The translations under genes were made by a program, and so were the position numbers. A stretch of 64,000 bases of DNA from Gordonia desulfuricans NBRC 100010 (GTDB lineage: Bacteria; Actinomycetota; Actinomycetes; Mycobacteriales; Mycobacteriaceae). The notes below the pieces were generated by a model that saw only the letters and a program-made list of their open reading frames with translations, searched no databases and was not told where the DNA came from. Shown here one piece after another: positions 45,013 through 53,859 of this stretch. Positions within the stretch are counted from its first letter, which is position 1. Every line of letters begins with the position of its first letter. The stretch is taken from positions 45,472 through 109,471 of the forward strand of contig NZ_BCNF01000037.1 of assembly GCF_001485495.1 (NCBI RefSeq). Reading direction: 5' to 3'.

Positions 45013-47370
45013 ATGACTCCCCACACTTTCGGCACCGACCTTCTCCGTCGATCTCTCGCCGGAACCGGAACGGACTCCGGTCCCATCACGCATCTGTCCG
45101 TCATCCCCACCCGCACAGCACGTTTCGCCGAGTGGCCGGAGTGGGTCGACGACGCGGTCCGGGAGGCGTTCATCGATTCCGGTATCGACCGGCCGTGGAT
45201 CCATCAGGCGCAGGCGGCCCAACATGCCGCTGCCGGACGTCATGTCGCGATCTCCACCGGCACCGCATCCGGAAAGTCACTGGCGTACCAGTTGCCGATT
45301 CTCGATGCGATGGTGCGTGATCAACGATCGACCGCGCTCTACCTCGCTCCGACAAAGGCTTTGGGCGCCGATCAGATCCGTGCGGTGACATCGCTGATCG
45401 CCGGGCGACCGGCGTTCTCCCATCTGGCCCCGTGCGCATACGACGGCGACACCGATCCCGAGATCCGCCACTGGGCGCGCATGCACTCCCGGTGGATCTT
45501 CACCAACCCCGACATGCTGCACATCGGCATCCTCACCGGGGTCTTCGCCGGCGGCGGCGCGGCCGGTCCCACCCGCGGCCAGTGGCGTGGCTTCCTGCGC
45601 AACCTCCGATACATCGTCGTCGACGAATGCCACCACTACCGCGGGGTGTTCGGCGCACACACCGCGCTGGTACTGCGGCGGCTGCTGCGTCTGGCACGCG
45701 CGTGCGGGTCCGACCCCACCGTGATCGCCGCGAGCGCCACCGTCGCCGACCCGGCCGCCGCGCTGACCCGGCTGATCGGCGAACCGGCGGTCGGCGTCAC
45801 CGACGACGGCTCCCCGCGCGGCGAGCGCACCATCGCCCTGTGGGAACCCGACTTCGTCCCCGGGGTGACCGGCGAGAACGACGCCCCGGTCCGCCGGTCG
45901 GCCGGTGCCGAATCCGCCCGGCTGCTGGCCGATTTCGTGATCGAAGGTGCTCGCACCCTCTGCTTCGGCCGGAGCCGGCGCGGCGTGGAGATCACCGCGC
46001 TCGGCGCACGAGAGGCCTTGTCGCACAGCGCACCCGACCTGGTCGACAAGGTGGCCGCCTATCGCGCCGGATATCTGGCCGATGATCGCCGGCGACTCGA
46101 GCAGCAGATCTCCGAGGGCGAACTGGTCGGCGTGGCCACCACCAACGCCCTCGAACTCGGCGTGGACATCAGCGGACTCGACGCGGTGATCATCGCCGGT
46201 TACCCCGGAACGGTGGCGTCGTTCTGGCAGCAGGCGGGGCGCGCCGGACGTCAACGCACCTCCGGCGACGCCCTGGTGGTGCTGGTGGCGCGCGACGACC
46301 CGCTCGACACCTACCTGGTGCATCATCCGTCGGCCCTGCTCGACACCCCGGTCGAGGCACCGGTGTTCGACCCGCGCAACCCCTACATCCTCGGCCCGCA
46401 CCTGCTGTGTGCGGCCACCGAGTTCCCGCTGCAGGACACCGAGATCGACGCGTGGGGTGCCCGGGACACCGTCGACGAGCTCACCGCCCAGGGCCTGCTG
46501 CGCAGACGCAAGGCCGGCTGGTATCCCGCGGCCGGAGTGGATCCGCACGGCGACATCGACATTCGCGGCGGGATCGGTGGGCAGATCCTGATCATCGACC
46601 AGACCACCTCCGAACTGCTCGGCACCGTCGACTCCGGCCGCGCGCCGTCGAGCGTGCATCCCGGTGCCGTCCACATCCACCAGGGCCGCAGCTACGTCGT
46701 CGACGAGCTCGACCTCGACGACGGCCTGGCCCTGGCGCACCCCGAGGAACCCGACTGGACGACGTCGGCGCGGGAGACCACCGAGGTGGTGATCACCGAG
46801 ATCATCGACCAGGCCACCCACGGTCCGCTGACCGTCGCCCTGGCCGACGTGGACGTGACCCACCAGGTGGTCGGCTACCTGCGCACATTGTTGTCGGGGG
46901 AGGTGCTCGACGCCGTCGCACTCGACATGCCGCGCCACACCCTGCACACCCGCGCGGTGCTCTACACCCTGCCCGACGACGAACTCGCCGCCCTCGGCAT
47001 CGACGCCACCCGGCTGCCCGGTGCGCTGCACGCCGCCGAACACGCCGCGATCGGACTGTTGCCGCTGATCGCCACCTGCGACCGCTGGGACATCGGCGGT
47101 CTGTCGACCAGCAGCCACCCCGACACCGGCCTGCCCACGGTGTTCGTCTACGACGGCCACCTCGGCGGGGCGGGCTTCGCCGAACGCGGCTACACCGAGT
47201 TCGCCACCTGGATCGCCGCCACCCGCGACGCCGTCCGGGCCTGCGGCTGCGACAACGGCTGCCCGTCGTGTGTGCAGTCCCCCAAGTGCGGCAACGGCAA
47301 CGACCCGCTCGACAAGGCCGGGGCCGTACAGACGCTGTCGGCGATCACGGGGTGGCTGTCGGGGACCTGA
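45013..47370 (+). CDS. MrfA-type DEAD/DEAH-like helicase with DUF1998 domain
   Basis: 785 residues from ATG 45013. Motif I STGTASGKS (about 82-90), motif II DECH (about 205), SATV motif III and QQAGRAGRQ motif VI give two RecA folds. The C-terminal region has the four-Cys zinc site CGCDNGCPSCVQSPKC of DUF1998. The family includes Bacillus MrfA, a 3'-5' helicase needed for repair after mitomycin C. It corresponds to Rv3649. The frame continues to a GTG at 44860; residues before 45013 are low in similarity, so the shorter start is preferred with moderate confidence. Confidence 0.87.
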   Translation: MTPHTFGTDLLRRSLAGTGTDSGPITHLSVIPTRTARFAEWPEWVDDAVREAFIDSGIDRPWIHQAQAAQHAAAGRHVAISTGTASGKSLAYQLPILDAMVRDQRSTALYLAPTKALGADQIRAVTSLIAGRPAFSHLAPCAYDGDTDPEIRHWARMHSRWIFTNPDMLHIGILTGVFAGGGAAGPTRGQWRGFLRNLRYIVVDECHHYRGVFGAHTALVLRRLLRLARACGSDPTVIAASATVADPAAALTRLIGEPAVGVTDDGSPRGERTIALWEPDFVPGVTGENDAPVRRSAGAESARLLADFVIEGARTLCFGRSRRGVEITALGAREALSHSAPDLVDKVAAYRAGYLADDRRRLEQQISEGELVGVATTNALELGVDISGLDAVIIAGYPGTVASFWQQAGRAGRQRTSGDALVVLVARDDPLDTYLVHHPSALLDTPVEAPVFDPRNPYILGPHLLCAATEFPLQDTEIDAWGARDTVDELTAQGLLRRRKAGWYPAAGVDPHGDIDIRGGIGGQILIIDQTTSELLGTVDSGRAPSSVHPGAVHIHQGRSYVVDELDLDDGLALAHPEEPDWTTSARETTEVVITEIIDQATHGPLTVALADVDVTHQVVGYLRTLLSGEVLDAVALDMPRHTLHTRAVLYTLPDDELAALGIDATRLPGALHAAEHAAIGLLPLIATCDRWDIGGLSTSSHPDTGLPTVFVYDGHLGGAGFAERGYTEFATWIAATRDAVRACGCDNGCPSCVQSPKCGNGNDPLDKAGAVQTLSAITGWLSGT

Positions 47371-47467
47371 TCCCGGGGCCGATCGCGGACCCGGTCACCG
47401 GCGACGCCCCGCACGCCCACGGGACACCCTCTACGCGAACGGGATGACTTTCGGCAATACTGGTCCG

Positions 47468-48001
47468 ATGCATGACCGGTTCTCCGGCGGCGCGGGCCCG
47501 TCACCGATGATTCTGCGCGCCCGCCCGGTGTATTTCCTGCTCGCCCGGCCGACCCAGGACGTCGACCGGATGCCGTCGACGATCGGCGAGTGGGACGTCT
47601 TCGACTCCGAGGCGCAGGCCCTCGACGCCCTCGACATCCACTACGCCTGGTGCGCCGTACGTCACGGCGGTCACGCCCTCGCCGACACCGCGCAGTGGTA
47701 CCTGCAGAGTGCGATGGTGGGGCCACGGATCAATCCCGGTCTCGGCGAGGTGTACCTGGCCACCGCCGACCACGACACCGACGAGGTGTGGGCCGCGGCC
47801 GGCGGCTTCCTCACCGAGGGCGAGGTGGTGCACTGGGCCCCGTTCGTGCAGGCCGTCCGTCCCCGCGTGCGCACCGCCACCGGCGGCGGACTCGAACTGG
47901 CCTATCGCGGCGACACCGACGTGCACTTCGGGCAGGTGTGGTTCGCCCCGATGCACTCCACCCGCGTGTACCCGAAGCGGATCGTCGTCGACACCGTGTG
48001 A
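47468..48001 (+). CDS. Conserved hypothetical protein
   Basis: 177 residues, soluble, Trp- and His-rich (VHWAPFVQAVRPRVR, HFGQVWFAPMHSTRVYPKR). No family recognised. ATG 47468 is preceded at 6 nt by an AATACT box, suggesting a leaderless start; ATG 47444 is an upstream in-frame option. It is separated from the helicase by 97 bp and convergent with the phosphodiesterase across a short tandem repeat. Codon bias supports it as coding. Confidence 0.6.
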   Translation: MHDRFSGGAGPSPMILRARPVYFLLARPTQDVDRMPSTIGEWDVFDSEAQALDALDIHYAWCAVRHGGHALADTAQWYLQSAMVGPRINPGLGEVYLATADHDTDEVWAAAGGFLTEGEVVHWAPFVQAVRPRVRTATGGGLELAYRGDTDVHFGQVWFAPMHSTRVYPKRIVVDTV

Positions 48002-48002
48002 C

Positions 48003-48069
48003 CGCACCACGCAGTGAACCGAACCACGCGGTGATCCGAACCACGCAGTGAACGACCCACGCAGTGAAC
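48003..48069. repeat. 17-bp tandem repeat, 4 copies
   Basis: Four units of 17, 17, 17 and 16 bp sharing CCACGC(A/G)GTGA(A/T)C, between convergent genes. Similar in core to the 20-bp repeats at 55301-55360. Confidence 0.75.
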
Positions 48070-48089
48070 GACCCACCCTGGGGACCGAT

Positions 48090-48905
48090 CTACTCCGTGG
48101 CCATCGTGTAGACCGGCGGCTCCGCCAGCAACGGATGTGCCACGCCGATGGCCGTATCGGGGTACAGCTGCACCTTGGAGATCATCGGCAGCCGCAGACC
48201 CTGATGCAACCCGGCCGGCGCGAACGCACTCCCGGTGTAGGACACCGCACCACTCGCCCACACCGGGATCCCGGCCAGGACGCCGCCGATCGGCTGGTGG
48301 TAGTGACCGGCGACGATCATCCGGACATCGGTGCCGCGCACCACATCTGCCAGGCGGTCCCGATCTGCCGGGGCCAGCACATAGTCGTCGAGGTAGGGCG
48401 AGCTCGCCGGGATCGGCGGATGATGCACGACCAGCAGCGTCCCGTTCTCCGCCGGCTCGCCCAGAACCTCGGTGAGCCAGTCGAATTGGTGATCACGCAG
48501 CTCACCGTGGCCCGCTCCGCGCACATTGCTGTCGAGCACCACCACACGCAGGCCACCCACCGACGTCTGGTGGTCGAGGGTCCCCCCGGCGCCGACCGGC
48601 ACTCCCAGGAACCGCGCGAACAGCTCCGGATCGTCGTGGTTGCCCGGCGCGTAGATCGCGGGAACGCCCACCTCGGAAGACAATTCGTCGACCATCGCCG
48701 ACAGCCGGCGGTACGCCTCCTCGCCGCCACCGTCGACGAGGTCACCGGTCAGCACGATGGCGTCGAAGGTGCGATCGGCGGCACGCACCGCCGCACATGC
48801 GCGCTCGAGATGTTCCTGACTGTCGATGCCCTCGAACAACGTTCCGGCGGCGACGAGATGGGTGTCGGAGATCTGGATGAGCTCACAACGGGTATGGGCG
48901 GTCAC
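48090..48905 (-). CDS. Metallophosphoesterase (CpdA/GpdQ-like phosphodiesterase)
   Basis: 271 residues. All binuclear metal motifs of the calcineurin-like family are present: SDTHL, LTGDLVDGG, GNHDD, VHHPP and GHYHQ. Length and motif order fit class III cyclic-nucleotide or glycerophosphodiester phosphodiesterases. It overlaps the HAD gene by 4 bp (ATGA at 48902-48905) and ends the ABC operon. In this setting hydrolysis of an imported phosphodiester is more likely than cAMP turnover, though the latter is possible. Confidence 0.87.
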   Translation of the reverse strand: MTAHTRCELIQISDTHLVAAGTLFEGIDSQEHLERACAAVRAADRTFDAIVLTGDLVDGGGEEAYRRLSAMVDELSSEVGVPAIYAPGNHDDPELFARFLGVPVGAGGTLDHQTSVGGLRVVVLDSNVRGAGHGELRDHQFDWLTEVLGEPAENGTLLVVHHPPIPASSPYLDDYVLAPADRDRLADVVRGTDVRMIVAGHYHQPIGGVLAGIPVWASGAVSYTGSAFAPAGLHQGLRLPMISKVQLYPDTAIGVAHPLLAEPPVYTMATE

Positions 48906-49642
48906 AGGAAGCCTTTCAGAACAGGATGAGAACTCATGGCGGGGATCAGGTCGACAAGGTCGTCGATCACCAGATCGGCTCCGGCCGCGCGCAATTCGTC
49001 CGCAGGTGTGACACCTGTGGCCACGGCGACGACCCGCGCCCCGTTGCTCCGCGCGGCCTCGACGTCGAAGACGGCGTCACCGATCATCAGGAGATCACCC
49101 GGCCGCAGTGGTGCACCGCGTCGCGCGCGGGCCAGCTCCAGGGCATCGACCACCAGATCCCGACGATGCACTGTGTGCGTACCGAACGCCCCCTGCTCGA
49201 GATCGAGCCCGGACGACAGACCGTAGGCATCGAGTTTGATCCGCGCGGTACCGACCTGGTTACCGGTCAGAACCGACTGGGTGATGTGCCCCGAGCGGGC
49301 GAAGTGATCGATCGCGGCATGCGCCCCGGGCAGGGCACGGCCCCGGCGCATCAACCGGTCACGACGCTCGCCGAGCAGTTCGTGCTCCCGCTCGATCGCC
49401 CGCGAACATGCGGCGGCGATCGCGGGTTCGGCCATACCGGCCTGCCGCAACAGCGAACTGAACAACAAGCGCACCGTGCTGCCCGGGATCACCTCGGGCG
49501 GGTCGGGAACCGTGCCGGTCAGCTCGGCACACACGTCGAGCCACACCTCACGGTCCACCCCGCCGGAGTCGAGCAATGTCTGATCCAGATCCCACAGGAC
49601 CATCATCTCGTCGGCAGCGTCGACGTCGACAACCGAGCTCAT
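48902..49642 (-). CDS. HAD-family phosphatase
   Basis: 246 residues. Motif I VLWDLDQTLLDS has the nucleophile Asp, motif II is VLTGNQ, motif III the Lys near ARIKLDAYG, and motif IV MIGDAVFDVEAA. The cap is helical, as in phosphoglycolate phosphatase-like enzymes. ATG 49642 overlaps the ABC ATPase stop (49639). Together with the phosphodiesterase it would strip phosphate from an imported ester. Confidence 0.86.
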   Translation of the reverse strand: MSSVVDVDAADEMMVLWDLDQTLLDSGGVDREVWLDVCAELTGTVPDPPEVIPGSTVRLLFSSLLRQAGMAEPAIAAACSRAIEREHELLGERRDRLMRRGRALPGAHAAIDHFARSGHITQSVLTGNQVGTARIKLDAYGLSSGLDLEQGAFGTHTVHRRDLVVDALELARARRGAPLRPGDLLMIGDAVFDVEAARSNGARVVAVATGVTPADELRAAGADLVIDDLVDLIPAMSSHPVLKGFL

Positions 49643-50730
49643 GCCAAGACCTTCTCTCGCGCAACAGGAGTGATCGAAATGGAGTCGGGGCGGGGTATCA
49701 GGGCGACCCAGTCGGTGACCCCGGCACCGGCGGGCAGCTCGACGACGAGTTCGGTGTCCGAGTGACCCATCAGGCCATGCAGCCGAACCGTGTCGCCGAG
49801 GTACTCCGAGCGCAGCACCCGCAGCGGCAGGCCGCCGGTGACGGCCCGATCGAATGACTTGGGGCGCAACACCACATCGCAGGCCTGGCCGGGTTCGGGC
49901 CGAGGGCCGTCCAGGACGTCCAGCGGGATCTCCCAGTCGCCGGCGAGACGGACCGAGGACGTCGGGGTGGCCGTGCCGCGAATCATCGTCGCGCGGCCCA
50001 GGAATGCCGCGACGAACGGATTGGCCGGCCGGTGCCACAGTTCCTCGGTGGAACCGCACTGTTCGAGGCGGCCGTCGCGCAGCACCGCGATGTGGTCGGC
50101 CAACGACAACGCCTCGTGCTGGTCGTGGGTGACCAGGATGGTGGCGCGTCCGGAAGCATGCAGGATGGTGGCCAGTTCACTGCGCAGTTCGTCACGCAAC
50201 TGCGGGTCCAGTGCCGCCAGCGGTTCGTCGAGCAACAGCACCCGCGGATCGGTGGCGAACGCGCGCGCCAGCGCGACGCGCTGGCGCTGGCCGCCGGAGA
50301 GCTGCCGCGGCGATCGATCGGCGAGATCGGACACCCGCGCCAGCCGCAGGGCCTCCCGCACCGCATCGATCCGCTCCGACTTCGGAACCCGCCGTGCCGC
50401 AAGGCCGTAGCCGACATTCGCCGCGACACTCAGATGGGGAAACAGGCCATAGCTCTGCGGCACCCAGCCGACACGGCGCTTCTCCGGACGGGTCGAGGTC
50501 GCGTCGACACCGTCGAGCGCCAACGACCCGCCGTCGAGCGGCTCGAGTCCGGCGATCATCTTCAGCGTCGTCGACTTGCCACAGCCCGACGGCCCGACGA
50601 GCGCGAGCACCTCGCCCGACGCCACGGTGAAACCGACGTCCTGGACCGCGGCACGCCCGGCCTTCGGGTATCGCCGGGTCAATCCGACGGCCTCGACGGC
50701 CATCGGCGTCGATCCCGATCTGTATGTCAC
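49639..50730 (-). CDS. ABC transporter ATP-binding protein (Pot/Phn type)
   Basis: 363 residues. Walker [11 protein letters not shown]-loop VPQSYGLFPH, signature LSGGQRQR, Walker B LLLDEPLAALD, H-loop VTHDQHEAL, then a TOBE-like C-terminal domain (about 250-363). GTG 50730 overlaps the permease stop (GTGA) and has GGAGG upstream; the longer frame to 50991 is rejected. It belongs to the CUT1/MOI group with spermidine, iron and 2-aminoethylphosphonate importers. Confidence 0.9.
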   Translation of the reverse strand: MTYRSGSTPMAVEAVGLTRRYPKAGRAAVQDVGFTVASGEVLALVGPSGCGKSTTLKMIAGLEPLDGGSLALDGVDATSTRPEKRRVGWVPQSYGLFPHLSVAANVGYGLAARRVPKSERIDAVREALRLARVSDLADRSPRQLSGGQRQRVALARAFATDPRVLLLDEPLAALDPQLRDELRSELATILHASGRATILVTHDQHEALSLADHIAVLRDGRLEQCGSTEELWHRPANPFVAAFLGRATMIRGTATPTSSVRLAGDWEIPLDVLDGPRPEPGQACDVVLRPKSFDRAVTGGLPLRVLRSEYLGDTVRLHGLMGHSDTELVVELPAGAGVTDWVALIPRPDSISITPVAREKVLA

Positions 50731-51602
50731 TTGTGCCTCCTCACGGTGAAGGTCCCGAACAGGTGCAGCCCGATCGCGAGGGGGATCACGGTGATGCAGT
50801 ACCACAACGCGAGGGCGGCGCCCTCCGACGTCTGTCCGTAGACGAACGCGCTGTACAACACCACCGGCAGCGTCTGCTGTGCGGGATTGACGATGAAATA
50901 GGTCAGATTGAACTCGCCGAAGCTGATGGCCAGGACCATCAGGATCGCCGCGAGCAGAGCGGGACGGACATGCGGGAGGGTCACCGTCCACAGGCGCCGG
51001 AAGGCCCCCGAACCCAACGTGGCCGCAGTCTGTTCCAGCTCACGCAGATCGGGATCCCGCAGCACCGGGGTCAGCGTGCCGACCAGAAACGGCATGGTCA
51101 CCACGACGTGGCCGAGGATCAGCAACCACCCCGACCGCTGCAGTTGCGGGTACATCGCACCCAACGCCAGTCCCACGGCGATACCCGGTACCGCCAACGG
51201 CAGACTCGCCATCCACTGCAGGAGCCCGACGCCCGGCACGCCGCCGCGGGCCAGCAACAGCGCCAGCGGGATTCCCAACGGCAGACCGATCAGCAGGGTG
51301 AGTGCGGCGACCTGGGCGCTCATCGAGAGCGCGGGCAGGAACGTGGGCAGCGCGTCGTTCATCCAGGCGGTCGTCACACCTCCATGCAACGGACCGCCGT
51401 TCCAGTTCGCCGTGAACGCCACCAGCACGGTGACCACGATCGGGAGGACCGAGATGAACAGGCAGAACCGGGCCGCCGATGCCGTGACCCATCGTCGCCG
51501 CCCCTGCGGCTTCCGCCGCGCTGGATCCTTGTGTGCGGGTGAGCTCCCCGGCGACCGGTCGGCGGTGGGCCGCGTGGACACGGCGGCCGGCGCGGCGGTC
51601 AT
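50727..51602 (-). CDS. ABC permease (PotC/PhnV-like)
   Basis: 291 residues, 6 membrane spans and the EAA loop EQTAATLGSGAFRRLWTVTLP. A Pro/Arg-rich cytoplasmic N-terminus of about 35 residues precedes TM1. Its ATG overlaps the stop of the other permease by 4 bp. Confidence 0.88.
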   Translation of the reverse strand: MTAAPAAVSTRPTADRSPGSSPAHKDPARRKPQGRRRWVTASAARFCLFISVLPIVVTVLVAFTANWNGGPLHGGVTTAWMNDALPTFLPALSMSAQVAALTLLIGLPLGIPLALLLARGGVPGVGLLQWMASLPLAVPGIAVGLALGAMYPQLQRSGWLLILGHVVVTMPFLVGTLTPVLRDPDLRELEQTAATLGSGAFRRLWTVTLPHVRPALLAAILMVLAISFGEFNLTYFIVNPAQQTLPVVLYSAFVYGQTSEGAALALWYCITVIPLAIGLHLFGTFTVRRHK

Positions 51603-52474
51603 GCGCGCACCGCCGAGCGTTCGATCATCCGCTCACCGAGATGGTTGATCACGGTGAACACCGCACTGAGCACGGCGAGGACGATGGCCATCGCCCCGGC
51701 CAGAGCGGTGTTCTGCAACACGGTCCCCTGTTCGGCGATCTCCAACGGCAGCACGCGAAATCCCTCCGACAGTGCGGCGACGGTGCCGTAGGCGCCCAGT
51801 GAACTGGCGATCGCGATCCCGGCCGCCGACAGGATCGCCGGCCACAACGCGGGCAACACCACCGTCGCGGTGATCCGCGCCGGCGATGCCCCGAGGGTAC
51901 GGGCCACCGATTCGGCATCGGGGTCGAGAGCCGCGGCCGCACCACGCAGGATTCCGAGGGTGCGGGGCAACTGGAAGTACAGGTAGGCCAACAACAATCC
52001 CGGCATCGAGTACGCCAGGACGAACGACGGATGCCCGGTGAGTGCGGTGCTCGCCGACTGCGCGAGGCCCGCCCTGCCGAACAGGATGATGACGAAGAAG
52101 CCGATCACCAGGCCGGGCAACGACAACGGGAAGGTCAGTACGGCGTCGTAGCCGATCGCCCGCTTCCCGTCGATCCTGGCCAGGTGCAGCGCCGCGGGCA
52201 CCGTGATGACGATCGTGATGAGGGTCGAGCCGATGGCCAGAAGAAGCGAATTGATCAGGGCCGAACGATAATTCGCGGTTGTGAAGATCTCCGCGTAGTA
52301 CTGCCAGGTGAATCCGCCGTCGTCCCCGGTCACGCTGCGGACCAAGAACGACACCAGCGGCACCACCATGAACAAGACGAGGAAGGCCACCGCCGGGACG
52401 ACCATCAGCCCCGTTCCCAGGCTGCGCGGAATACGCAGCCCGGGAGCGGTTCCGGTAGCAAGGACCGCCATCAC
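51599..52474 (-). CDS. ABC permease (PotB/PhnU-like)
   Basis: 291 residues, 6 membrane spans. The EAA loop is AESVARTLGASPARITATVVLP. Starts one base before the substrate-binding gene's stop (52475), so the two are coupled. Forms the channel with the PotC-like permease. Confidence 0.88.
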   Translation of the reverse strand: MMAVLATGTAPGLRIPRSLGTGLMVVPAVAFLVLFMVVPLVSFLVRSVTGDDGGFTWQYYAEIFTTANYRSALINSLLLAIGSTLITIVITVPAALHLARIDGKRAIGYDAVLTFPLSLPGLVIGFFVIILFGRAGLAQSASTALTGHPSFVLAYSMPGLLLAYLYFQLPRTLGILRGAAAALDPDAESVARTLGASPARITATVVLPALWPAILSAAGIAIASSLGAYGTVAALSEGFRVLPLEIAEQGTVLQNTALAGAMAIVLAVLSAVFTVINHLGERMIERSAVRA

Positions 52475-53527
52475 TCAGCCCGAGATCGCGGCGGTGTACG
52501 CCGTGACGAAGCCGTCCTGCGCGGCGGCCAGTGCGCCGATGTCGACCGTGCGGGCCTTGTCGTAGTCGGACTGCGGTGCCATGCGTGCGGCGATGTCGGC
52601 GGGCATGGTGCCCCGAACCGGGTGGACGTAGAACTTCGCGAAGAGTTGCTGACCGGTGTCGGACAGGAGGAAGTCCATCCACTTCTTCGCCCCGGCCGGG
52701 TTGGGTCCGTCCTTGACCAGACTGACCGCATAGGACACCTTCACGGTGCCGTCGGACGGGATCACCACGTCGAGATCGGCTCCGTTGTCGTACTTCTGGG
52801 CGTAGCCGTTGAAATCGGCGTCGATCAGGATCGGGTACTCACCGGACGCGGCCTTCGCCGGCGTGGTGTTCACCGGGGCCTGCGCGCCATTGGCCTTGAG
52901 CTTGCCGAAGTAGTCGATCGCGGGCTGCCAGTCGGAGGTGGTTCCGCCCTTGGCCAGGTTGATCGCCGCTGCGGTGTAGTAGCCGATCGCGGCCTTGCCC
53001 GGGTCGGCGTAGAAGACCTTGTCCTCGTACTCGGGCTTGAGCAGGTCGTCCCAGGTCTGCGGCACCGGCAGCCCGCCGAGGGCCTTCTTGTTGACGAGCA
53101 TCGCCACCACCCCGTAGTGCACGGCCGTCCAGGAACCGTCCTTCGACTTCAGATCGGCGGGTATCTCGGCCGAACCGGCCGGCGAGTACGGCGTCGTCAG
53201 TCCCTGGTCATAGGCGGTGATGCCGAAGTTCGAACCCCAGTAGGCGACGTCGGCCTGCGGGTGATCCCGTTGCGCGGCAAGGGCACTGAGCGACTGGCCG
53301 CTGTTCTTGACGTCCGATGGGACGGTGATCCCGGACTCGTCGGCGAACGCCGCCCGGACAGCCGGGAAGTTCGCCCACTGATCGGGGCAGTTGTACTGGA
53401 TCACGGTCGCGGAGGCGGCCTCGTCGGATTGGCCTCCGACCGCACTCGAGCATCCGGTGAACGCCAATGCGGCGAGCACACTCGCCCCCAATGCGCCGAT
53501 CATGCGGACACGTCTGGCAACACGCAT
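52475..53527 (-). CDS. ABC extracellular solute-binding lipoprotein (type 2, PotD/PhnS-like)
   Basis: 350 residues. Sec signal with lipobox FTGC (Cys near residue 26); mature protein of the SBP 8 fold with YWGSNFGITAYDQGL, VPQTWDDLLKPEYEDKVFYADPG and WMDFLLSDTGQQLFAKF. The last resembles iron, phosphonate and spermidine binders. First gene of the operon and divergent from a DeoR regulator. With two downstream phosphoesterases, an organophosphate ligand is inferred. Confidence 0.88.
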   Translation of the reverse strand: MRVARRVRMIGALGASVLAALAFTGCSSAVGGQSDEAASATVIQYNCPDQWANFPAVRAAFADESGITVPSDVKNSGQSLSALAAQRDHPQADVAYWGSNFGITAYDQGLTTPYSPAGSAEIPADLKSKDGSWTAVHYGVVAMLVNKKALGGLPVPQTWDDLLKPEYEDKVFYADPGKAAIGYYTAAAINLAKGGTTSDWQPAIDYFGKLKANGAQAPVNTTPAKAASGEYPILIDADFNGYAQKYDNGADLDVVIPSDGTVKVSYAVSLVKDGPNPAGAKKWMDFLLSDTGQQLFAKFYVHPVRGTMPADIAARMAPQSDYDKARTVDIGALAAAQDGFVTAYTAAISG

Positions 53528-53631
53528 GGTCTATGCAGCTCCTTCTGATGTGAATGGCGAAAGTCATGAGTTCGCACCCGTCCTCCGACGACGAGGCAGT
53601 GGTCTCGTCGCGGCGGTTCCCCGAGCGCGCC

Positions 53632-53683
53632 GACGACAACTATGTCGTATGAAGTGATGAATTTTCACGATCAGACGACAACT
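53632..53683. promoter_or_regulatory. Candidate DeoR operator region
   Basis: GACGACAACT occurs at 53632 and again at 53674, 42 bp (about four helical turns) apart. The first copy is part of a perfect inverted repeat ACGACA ACTA TGTCGT (53633-53648). Between them is GTGA...TCAC (53654-53668). The region 53528-53859 separates the divergent SBP and DeoR genes and holds nothing else recognisable except a TAATCT box near 53812. Confidence 0.5.
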
Positions 53684-53859
53684 TCAGGAAGAGTTAAGCC
53701 AGAATTTCCGTATCCTGTCGCGAGATGACGGGACGACATCGGAATGGGAAACAGGATGCGACTGTCACGCAACGTGATCCGCGTACTCGGGCGACGAGAT
53801 CCGCCGGTGTTAATCTCGTGCTGCACGACACCGAACCGACCCGACCCCGGGAGCCGATC

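Noticed and set aside
45277..47160. 627-residue minus-strand frame across the helicase
   Set aside because: Antisense to intact helicase motifs; Gly/Val/Asp-rich with no start signal.
49639..50991. Extended ABC ATPase with 87 extra N-terminal residues
   Set aside because: The extension is a shifted reading of the permease; GTG 50730 with GGAGG and GTGA overlap fits better.
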